Shown piece after piece: positions 7,361 to 11,093 of a stretch of DNA of 15,393 nt; the first letter of the stretch is position 1; the number at the start of each line of letters is the position of its first letter. This DNA is from an uncultured Bacilli bacterium (lineage in GTDB: Bacteria > Bacillota_I > Bacilli_A > RF39 > UBA660). Position numbers and translations under genes: made by a program. The notes under the pieces were generated by a model. That model was given only the letters and a program-made list of their open reading frames with translations. It did not search any database and was not told where the DNA came from. The stretch is taken from assembly GCA_944345045.1 (NCBI GenBank), contig CALVMI010000038.1, positions 1-15,393 on the forward strand. Reading direction: 5' to 3'.

Positions 7361-7376
7361 GATTAATCCTATTTTT
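7353..7376. terminator. Bidirectional terminator between dut and the XRE gene
   Basis: This is a perfect 24-base palindrome with arms AAAAATAGGATT and AATCCTATTTTT. Its A and T ends serve as U-tracts on either strand. It contains the dut stop codon (7358-7360) and touches the convergent gene's stop (7375-7377), so one structure ends both transcripts. Confidence 0.85.
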
Positions 7377-7848
7377 AATTGGCAATTTTTTTGTTTTTTA
7401 AATACTTATGATTAGATCTTCCAACAATCCAATCAACAGAGTAATTATATTTTAAAGAAAGCTGAATTACAAAAGGGGTTAAAATTAAATATTTTCCTGT
7501 TTTATAATTTCGAATATTTGATTCACTTGTATTTAAAATTTTGCCTAATTTAACATTGGAAAGTTTTTGCTCATCACAAATCTCTTGAATTCGTTTTCCA
7601 ATTCGCTGTAAATTTATTTCAGGTAAATAAGATGAATATTGCTTAATAGAGGTTAGCCCTAAAATATAATCAATGGAAAGTTCTAAATAGTTGGCCATCA
7701 TATACAAATTCTTCATTGGAATAAACCAATCATTTCGCTCGTAATGAGAAATAGAAGAAGCAGAGATGTGCAATACTTTTCCAAGCTCTTCTTGTGTTAG
7801 ATCATATGTTTCACGGATAAACTCAATTCTTTTTCCAATATTTACCAT
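7375..7848 (-). CDS. Regulator with two tandem XRE helix-turn-helix domains
   Basis: The protein has 157 residues, built of two Cro/C1-type HTH domains and little else. Domain 1 (~4-63) reads IGKRIEFIRETYDLTQEELGKVLHISASSISHYE. Domain 2 (~81-142) reads IGKRIQEICDEQKLSNVKLGKILNTSESNIRNYK. The two halves align over their whole length (IGKRI..I......L....LGK.L..S.S.I..Y), indicating an internal duplication. Domain 2 lacks the usual Q-x-x-[LV]A core and may be weaker in DNA binding. ATG 7848 is preferred over an adjacent TTG because GGTGG lies 4 bases before it. The gene is convergent with dut and divergent from spoIVFA. Its targets are unknown; autoregulation is plausible given the repeats just upstream. 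Confidence 0.8.
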   Translation of the reverse strand: MVNIGKRIEFIRETYDLTQEELGKVLHISASSISHYERNDWFIPMKNLYMMANYLELSIDYILGLTSIKQYSSYLPEINLQRIGKRIQEICDEQKLSNVKLGKILNTSESNIRNYKTGKYLILTPFVIQLSLKYNYSVDWIVGRSNHKYLKNKKIAN

Positions 7849-7867
7849 CAAACCACCGCGGATATTT

Positions 7868-7905
7868 TCTCATGAGATCAACAGATTTCTTTGAAAACAT
7901 GAGAT
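7868..7905. promoter_or_regulatory. Candidate operator pair for the double-HTH regulator
   Basis: A 10-base palindrome TCTCATGAGA (7868-7877) lies 20 bases from the regulator start. Its half CATGAGAT recurs as a direct repeat at 7871-7878 and 7898-7905, 27 bases apart. XRE regulators often bind short repeats near their own start. Recognition by this protein is inferred. Confidence 0.35.
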
Positions 7906-7972
7906 AAAATGCGAGTAGAATTTCTTTATTTTACTAGAAAAAAAGAAAGAGTTTAAAAAACAAAGGTCTAAT

Positions 7973-8001
7973 GTGATAAAAGACAAAAAGCTTCATATAA
8001 T
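7973..8001 (+). promoter_or_regulatory. Putative promoter of spoIVFA-spoIVFB
   Basis: GTGATA (7973-7978), a 17-base spacer and TATAAT (7996-8001) predict a start near 8008. The -10 can also be read as CATATAAT, one base from the sigma-E -10 CATACAAT, with a poorly matched -35. The sequence does not decide between sigma-A and sigma-E. Confidence 0.45.
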
Positions 8002-8017
8002 GTATTGGGTGATTATA

Positions 8018-8626
8018 ATGGACGAAGTAGAAATGGCTTTATTAAGACATAAAAAAAGAAAAGAACACAATATTACAGAAAAAGATGACAAAAAAATCAG
8101 CAAAATTTTCACAAAAATCTTACTAAGTATTATCCTAGTTTTAGGCTCGACAATTTATATCAAACTGAGTCCAGAAAATCTTGAAAACTTTAAAAGTACA
8201 GTTTTAGAAAGCAATTTGACTTTCACTAAAATAAATGAGTGGTATCATGATGTTTTTGGTACTGTTTTGCCAAGCGTAACAGAGCCAGATGATAGTTTTG
8301 TGTCTAACACCGATCCTTTAGCAAATTTAGAAAACTATAATGATGGCTATAAAGTATCTACTTCAAAAAATTCAGCTATCGAAGCTCTTCAAAGCGGTTT
8401 ATTTGTCTTTCAAGGCGAGAAAGAAGGCTATGGGAATGTCTATATTATTCAAGGCGTAAATGGGATCGATATTTGGTATGGAAATATTCAGGATACTTCA
8501 TTAAAATTATATGATTATATTGAAAGCGGGACAATTTTAGGAACCACTCAAGAAGATTATTATTACCTAGCATTTGTAAAAGATGGAAACTTTATAACTT
8601 ATGAAGAATATCAAAATCAAATTTAA
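8018..8626 (+). CDS. spoIVFA: SpoIVFA-like membrane protein with degenerate M23 domain
   Basis: The protein has 202 residues: a basic cytoplasmic N-terminus (RHKKRKEHN), one membrane helix (~31-49), an extracytoplasmic linker and a C-terminal M23/LytM-like beta domain (~105-190: NDGYKVSTSKNSAIEALQSGLFVFQGEKEGYGNVYIIQGVNGIDIWYGNI). The zinc histidines of active M23 peptidases are absent, as in SpoIVFA. In B. subtilis, SpoIVFA holds the pro-sigma-K protease SpoIVFB inactive in the outer forespore membrane with BofA until SpoIVB cleaves it. ATG 8018 is chosen because GGGTGA is 5 bases upstream; earlier in-frame GTG and ATG codons overlap the promoter. The next gene is SpoIVFB, overlapping by 26 bases. 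Assignment rests on domain layout and the conserved order spoIVFA-spoIVFB-rplU. Confidence 0.8.
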   Translation: MDEVEMALLRHKKRKEHNITEKDDKKISKIFTKILLSIILVLGSTIYIKLSPENLENFKSTVLESNLTFTKINEWYHDVFGTVLPSVTEPDDSFVSNTDPLANLENYNDGYKVSTSKNSAIEALQSGLFVFQGEKEGYGNVYIIQGVNGIDIWYGNIQDTSLKLYDYIESGTILGTTQEDYYYLAFVKDGNFITYEEYQNQI

Positions 8627-9356
8627 AATTAATTTAGCCACGTATATCTTTTTTCTTATTGCCTTTTTATGTGGTTATTTTAAAAATGTTTTATATATTT
8701 TTTTCATTGTATTTTTTCATGAACTTGGCCATCTTCTTTTTATCAAGCTTTTTCGTTATAGAATTGTAAAAGTAGAATTTTATCCCTTTGGGGGAATTAC
8801 AACCGTAGATAAACCAATCAATTCTTCGATTAATAAAGAACTTTTTATTTCTCTCGGTGGTGTATTTTTTCAATTCCTTTTAGGAATATTTCTTTTATTT
8901 CATAAAAATGAATTACTTTCCTTTTATAATCAAACCATATTATTTTTTAATATGCTCCCGATTATTCCTTTAGATGGCAGTGTTTTTTTTCATGCCTTTT
9001 TTGAAAAGTTTTTCTCTTACCAAAAATCCTTTTTGCTATATCAAATTCTTTCTTGTGTTTTTTTTCTTCTCTTTCTTTTATATAACATCTTTTTTTCAAT
9101 TGATAATTATTTTATTTGTTTAGTGTTATTAGTTCAATTTTTTTTGGTAGAAAAAAGAAAAAAATATTTTTTTCATAGTTTTTATTTAGAAAGATTCTTA
9201 TATAGTTTTCCATATAAAAAAATAGAAAATCAAAACGGCGAAGATATCTCTGTATTAAAAAAAGAAACAAGACATTTTTTTTATGAAAAAAATCACTATA
9301 TAACTGAACAAGAAAAACTAGCCAAAACCCTTTTTGAATTTAAGCGTTTGCATTAA
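8601..9356 (+). CDS. spoIVFB: SpoIVFB-like site-2 intramembrane metalloprotease
   Basis: The protein has 251 residues. About six membrane segments are seen. The S2P/M50B zinc motif HELGH (H40, E41, H44) lies in an early helix, followed by FYPFGGIT and the third-ligand motif N117-MLPIIPLD125-GS. In B. subtilis this protease cuts pro-sigma-K in the mother cell. The fourth catalytic motif is usually LDGG; here it is LDGS. Residues ~185-251 are a charged tail rather than a recognisable CBS domain, so the ATP-sensing part of classical SpoIVFB may be missing or diverged. It starts inside spoIVFA (26-base overlap). Its last two sense codons and stop (TTG CAT TAA) lie in the conserved left end of the RNA-module repeat that follows. 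Confidence 0.88.
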   Translation: MKNIKIKFKINLATYIFFLIAFLCGYFKNVLYIFFIVFFHELGHLLFIKLFRYRIVKVEFYPFGGITTVDKPINSSINKELFISLGGVFFQFLLGIFLLFHKNELLSFYNQTILFFNMLPIIPLDGSVFFHAFFEKFFSYQKSFLLYQILSCVFFLLFLLYNIFFSIDNYFICLVLLVQFFLVEKRKKYFFHSFYLERFLYSFPYKKIENQNGEDISVLKKETRHFFYEKNHYITEQEKLAKTLFEFKRLH

Positions 9357-9376
9357 CATTTTACGTGTGTTATAGT
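9348..9376 (+). promoter_or_regulatory. Sense promoter of module copy 1
   Basis: TTGCAT (9348-9353), a 17-base spacer and TATAGT (9371-9376), with an extended TGT before the -10, predict transcription from about 9383-9384. This is exactly where the arm GGATATATCTGAA begins. Confidence 0.75.
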
Positions 9377-9440
9377 AATAACCGGATATATCTGAATTTC
9401 AGATGCCTTTCCTTCTAAAGAATAGAAGGGCGGTGATATT

Positions 9441-9518
9441 ATGAATCGAAGAGAAACATCTTTGCATTTTATAATATTGCTTTTATTTCTCGTAATTTTT
9501 ATATTACTTTTAAAATAA
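9441..9518 (+). CDS. Small hydrophobic peptide, candidate type I toxin (copy 1)
   Basis: The peptide has 25 residues: a charged polar start MNRRETSLHF, then a continuous Ile/Leu/Phe/Val stretch (residues 10-24) ending in a single Lys. It would be a single membrane helix. The ribosome site is strong (GGGCGGTGA, with GGTGA 4 bases before the ATG) and is preceded by a hairpin with arms CCTTCT (9411-9416) and AGAAGG (9424-9429). Copy 2 differs by one residue (T6 to R) and one silent change. Type I toxins such as Ibs, Fst, TxpA and BsrG are similarly small membrane peptides, but I recognise no named family here. The toxin role is inferred from the RNA architecture; a membrane-signalling microprotein is the main alternative. 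Confidence 0.72.
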   Translation: MNRRETSLHFIILLLFLVIFILLLK

Positions 9519-9555
9519 AAAGAGCATCTGAAACAACAACGTTGTATTCAGGTGC
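9517..9555 (-). terminator. Terminator of the antisense RNA, copy 1
   Basis: Read on the minus strand, arms GCACCTGA and TCAGATGC (positions 9548-9555 and 9524-9531) enclose an inner ACAAC/GTTGT stem and are followed by TCTTTTTATTTT. On the plus strand the A-tract precedes the hairpin, so it terminates only leftward transcription. Confidence 0.72.
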
Positions 9556-9568
9556 TTAACACAACTTA

Positions 9569-9607
9569 GGAAAGTATCTGACTTACACTTCAGATATATC
9601 CTTTTTT
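9569..9607 (+). terminator. Terminator of the sense mRNA, copy 1
   Basis: TATCTGA (9575-9581) pairs with TCAGATA (9590-9596), with an outer GGA/TCC clamp, followed by six T residues. The 3' arm TTCAGATATATCC (9589-9601) is also perfectly complementary to the mRNA 5' end at 9384-9396. Confidence 0.8.
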
Positions 9608-9635
9608 ATTTTATGTCAATTTCTCTGACATATTC

Positions 9636-9641
9636 ATTATA
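9636..9641 (-). promoter_or_regulatory. -10 element of the antisense RNA, copy 1
   Basis: TATAAT on the minus strand is conserved with copy 2. The sequence at the -35 position (TAGATT at 17 bases) matches TTGACA poorly, because the sequence similarity between copies ends just after this element. Confidence 0.45.
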
Positions 9642-9678
9642 CTAAATATTTTTAATAAAATCTATACCAATCAACTAT

Positions 9679-9707
9679 TTGCATTAACATTTTGCGTATG
9701 TTATAGT
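9679..9707 (+). promoter_or_regulatory. Sense promoter of module copy 2
   Basis: TTGCAT (9679-9684), 17 bases and TATAGT (9702-9707) with an extended TGT predict a start near 9714-9715, again at the first base of the 5' pairing arm GGATATATTTGAA. Confidence 0.75.
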
Positions 9708-9770
9708 AATAATCGGATATATTTGAATTTCAGATGCTTTCCTTCTAAAGAATAGAAGGGCGGTGATATT

Positions 9771-9848
9771 ATGAATCGAAGAGAAAGATCTTTGCATTTT
9801 ATAATATTGCTTTTATTTCTCGTAATTTTTATCTTACTTTTAAAATAA
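9771..9848 (+). CDS. Small hydrophobic peptide, candidate type I toxin (copy 2)
   Basis: The peptide has 25 residues and equals copy 1 except that residue 6 is Arg instead of Thr (AGA for ACA); there is one further silent difference (ATC for ATA at codon 21). The extra positive charge sits in the juxtamembrane N-terminal segment MNRRERSLHF. The same GGGCGGTGA ribosome site lies 4 bases before the ATG, and the upstream CCTTCT/AGAAGG hairpin is identical (9741-9759). Near-identity of the coding part alongside divergence of the non-coding loops suggests selection on the peptide in both copies. Function as a membrane-acting toxin is inferred. Confidence 0.72.
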   Translation: MNRRERSLHFIILLLFLVIFILLLK

Positions 9849-9885
9849 AAAAGGCATCTGAAACAACTTAGTTGTATTCAGGTGC
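9847..9885 (-). terminator. Terminator of the antisense RNA, copy 2
   Basis: On the minus strand, arms GCACCTGA and TCAGATGC (9878-9885 and 9854-9861) with inner ACAAC/GTTGT pairing are followed by CCTTTTTTATTTT. Stem bases equal copy 1; the 3-base apical loop differs (TTA versus AAC on the plus strand). Confidence 0.75.
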
Positions 9886-9901
9886 TTTCCAAACCAAATA
9901 A

Positions 9902-9941
9902 GGAAAGTATCTGATCCATACTTCAGATATATCCTTTTTTT
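9902..9941 (+). terminator. Terminator of the sense mRNA, copy 2
   Basis: TATCTGA (9908-9914) pairs with TCAGATA (9923-9929), with an outer GGA/TCC clamp, followed by seven T residues. The loop is TCCATAC instead of the CTTACAC of copy 1. Confidence 0.8.
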
Positions 9942-9969
9942 ATTTTATGTCAATTCCTCTGACATATTC

Positions 9970-9998
9970 ATTATAACAATTTGAAAAAAGTTTGACAA
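9970..9998 (-). promoter_or_regulatory. Antisense-RNA promoter of copy 2
   Basis: On the minus strand, TTGTCA (9993-9998), 17 bases, extended TGT and TATAAT (9970-9975). The -35 overlaps, on the opposite strand, the -35 of the rplU promoter (9992-9997). Confidence 0.75.
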
Positions 9999-10020
9999 GT
10001 ACTATCTTTTTTGATAGAAT
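9992..10020 (+). promoter_or_regulatory. Promoter of the rplU-prp-rpmA operon
   Basis: A consensus TTGACA (9992-9997), a 17-base spacer and TAGAAT (10015-10020) predict a start near 10027, leaving a leader of about 100 nt before rplU. Confidence 0.82.
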
Positions 10021-10026
10021 TTACTT

Positions 10027-10129
10027 GTTTTGTAAGGCAATTAGCTTTTATCAAAACCGCTCGAAAAAGGTTTAAAACATGTAATGTGTACCTTCAAGGC
10101 GCGTCTTAAATATTTAAAGGAGGTAAGAA
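10027..10129 (+). promoter_or_regulatory. Candidate L21 leader (ribosomal-protein autoregulatory RNA)
   Basis: The ~100-nt untranslated leader has several small inverted repeats: TTAC/GTAA, AAACC/GGTTT and a TTAAATATTTAA palindrome just before the ribosome site AAAGGAGG. Firmicute rplU operons commonly carry a structured L21 leader. Assignment is by position and length; I did not verify the conserved L21-leader fold. Confidence 0.45.
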
Positions 10130-10429
10130 ATGAAAGCTATATTTGTAACAGGTGGAAAACAATACTATGTTTCCGAAGGCGATACCATCTATGTAGAAAA
10201 ACTTCCTAATGAAGTTGGAAGTGATGTAGAATTTACTGAAGTATTGTATGTAAACGGTAAGTCAGGAAATCCTACTGTCAAAAATGCTAAAGTAGTTGGT
10301 ACAGTAGAAAAACATGGACGTCAAAAGAAAATTATCGTTTTTAAATATCGTCCAAAGAAAAAATATCGTAAAAAACAAGGACATAGACAACCTTATACAA
10401 AAGTTACGATTAAGAGCATAGTTGGCTAA
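10130..10429 (+). CDS. rplU: Large ribosomal subunit protein bL21
   Basis: The protein has 99 residues, full length for bL21. It starts MKAIFVTGGKQYYVSEGDTIYVEKL. The family signature lies near the C-terminus as HGRQKKIIVFKYRPKKKYRKKQGHRQPYT, with basic residues that contact 23S rRNA. Ribosome site AAAGGAGG lies 6 bases from ATG 10130. It is first in the operon with prp and rpmA, the same order as in Bacillus. Its stop overlaps the prp start by one base (TAATG). A consensus promoter and ~100-nt leader precede it. Confidence 0.97.
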   Translation: MKAIFVTGGKQYYVSEGDTIYVEKLPNEVGSDVEFTEVLYVNGKSGNPTVKNAKVVGTVEKHGRQKKIIVFKYRPKKKYRKKQGHRQPYTKVTIKSIVG

Positions 10430-10749
10430 TGATTAAGGTTGAAATAAAAAAACAAGAGGGTAAAATAAAAGAAGTTCTATTAAAAGGGCATGCAATGTAT
10501 GACGATTATGGAAAAGATATTGTGTGTGCTGGTGTATCAAGTATTTTTATTACAACAGTAAATGCTATTTTAAAATTTGATCAAAATAGCATTAAAGTTA
10601 TAGAAGAAAAAAACAAAGTTACTTTACGTGTTTTAAAAGAAAGTAAAGAAAATGAAAAAATGATAGAAAATATGCTAGAACTTTTACAAGAATTGAGTCA
10701 AAATTACCCGAAAAATATAACGATTAGAGAGGATGAGAATAATGAATAG
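10429..10749 (+). CDS. prp: Ribosomal-processing cysteine protease Prp
   Basis: The protein has 106 residues. The catalytic dyad of the family is visible: H21 in LLKGHAMYDDYGKDIVC and C33 in DIVCAGVSS, matching the spacing of the S. aureus His22/Cys34 pair. Prp removes the N-terminal extension of bL27 in Firmicutes, and the L27 encoded next carries that extension. It is encoded between rplU (1-base overlap) and rpmA (8-base overlap). The C-terminal half is a charged helix (ESKENEKMIENMLELLQELSQ) of the usual ferredoxin-like fold. The protein was formerly annotated as YsxB/DUF464. Confidence 0.93.
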   Translation: MIKVEIKKQEGKIKEVLLKGHAMYDDYGKDIVCAGVSSIFITTVNAILKFDQNSIKVIEEKNKVTLRVLKESKENEKMIENMLELLQELSQNYPKNITIREDENNE

Positions 10750-11032
10750 AATGCTTTTAAATCTTCAATTATTCGCTCACGTTAAAGCCCAAGGTTCTAC
10801 AAAAAACGGCCGTGATTCTGCTGGACGAAGACTAGGAGCGAAAGCTGCTGATGGCGAGACTGTTTCTGCTGGAAGCATTTTATATCGTCAAAGAGGAACA
10901 AAAATTTATCCAGGAACAAACGTTGGAATGGGTAAAGATCATACATTATTTGCTAAAATAACTGGTGTTGTTCGATTTGAAAGATTAGGAAGAGATAAAA
11001 AGAAAGTAAGTGTTTACGAAGTAGAAGCGTAA
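10742..11032 (+). CDS. rpmA: Large ribosomal subunit protein bL27 (with Prp-cleaved extension)
   Basis: The protein has 96 residues. Following a short extension MNRMLLNLQLFA, mature L27 would start HVKAQGSTKNGRDSAGRRLGAK, the N-terminal arm that reaches the peptidyl transferase centre. The LNLQLFA segment corresponds to the Prp recognition motif LNLQFFA, with cleavage after the Ala. ATG 10742 is chosen, with GAGG 9 bases upstream; an ATG one in-frame position earlier in the reading lacks better spacing. It overlaps prp by 8 bases. A strong terminator spans its stop codon, ending the operon. In B. subtilis spo0B and obg follow here; in this window a Ca2+ ATPase follows. Confidence 0.96.
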   Translation: MNRMLLNLQLFAHVKAQGSTKNGRDSAGRRLGAKAADGETVSAGSILYRQRGTKIYPGTNVGMGKDHTLFAKITGVVRFERLGRDKKKVSVYEVEA

Positions 11033-11042
11033 GCACTTTTTT
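11008..11042 (+). terminator. Terminator overlapping the rpmA stop codon
   Basis: AAGTGTTTACG (11008-11018) pairs with CGTAAGCACTT (11028-11038): 11 pairs, one of them U-G, with a 9-base loop and a T-tract running to 11042. The 3' arm contains the TAA stop. Confidence 0.8.
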
Positions 11043-11093
11043 CGTGCTATAAAAATTTTTGAAAGTTTGATATACTATATACTAGGTGACGAT

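Larger units (their letters stand above)
9517..9629 (-). ncRNA. Candidate antisense RNA (antitoxin), copy 1
   Basis: The predicted ~113-nt transcript opposes the 3' half of the module. It would start near 9629 with a 5' hairpin (arms TGTCA and TGACA, 9614-9630), pass through the complement of the sense terminator, and end at a hairpin with a U-tract at the peptide stop codon. It has a TATAAT -10, but the -35 is poor. Confidence 0.6.
9347..9641 (+). repeat. Tandem RNA module, copy 1
   Basis: This 295-base unit matches 9678-9975 almost throughout and contains a sense promoter, a 25-codon ORF, a sense terminator, an opposite-strand terminator and an opposite-strand -10. Copies are 331 bases apart start to start. 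The left edge lies inside the spoIVFB coding end. Confidence 0.9.
9847..9963 (-). ncRNA. Candidate antisense RNA (antitoxin), copy 2
   Basis: The ~117-nt transcript is driven by a near-consensus minus-strand promoter at 9970-9998. Its predicted 5' end coincides with the first base of a TGTCA...TGACA hairpin (9948-9964). It spans the complement of the sense terminator and ends at a hairpin plus U-tract overlapping the peptide stop codon. It would pair with the last ~95 nt of the sense mRNA. Confidence 0.68.
9678..9975 (+). repeat. Tandem RNA module, copy 2
   Basis: This 298-base unit repeats 9347-9641. Promoter boxes, ribosome site, peptide frame and all stem arms are kept. Differences cluster in hairpin loops and in the linker between the two 3' hairpins (9886-9901 versus 9556-9568). 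Flanking sequences outside the unit are unrelated. Confidence 0.9.

Noticed and set aside
7966..8001. Sigma-E promoter for spoIVFA with -35 GTCTAAT
   Set aside because: The spacer to CATATAAT is ~21 bases, too long for sigma-E, and a sigma-A reading fits as well. Only the -10 resemblance was kept as a note.
9384..9601. Inverted repeat GGATATATCTGAA/TTCAGATATATCC as terminal repeats of a MITE or small insertion element
   Set aside because: The arms lie inside the duplicated unit, at the predicted transcript ends, not at the unit edges. No target-site duplication is visible, and both arms have better explanations as a 5' RNA end and a terminator.
9347..9975. Two-unit CRISPR-like or simple tandem repeat array
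   Set aside because: Units are ~300 bases, contain promoters, an ORF and terminators, and there is no short repeat/spacer pattern or cas gene.
11067..11093. Longer N-terminus of the Ca2+ ATPase
   Set aside because: The codons include the AGGTGA ribosome site for ATG 11094, and the extra residues are not typical of the family.
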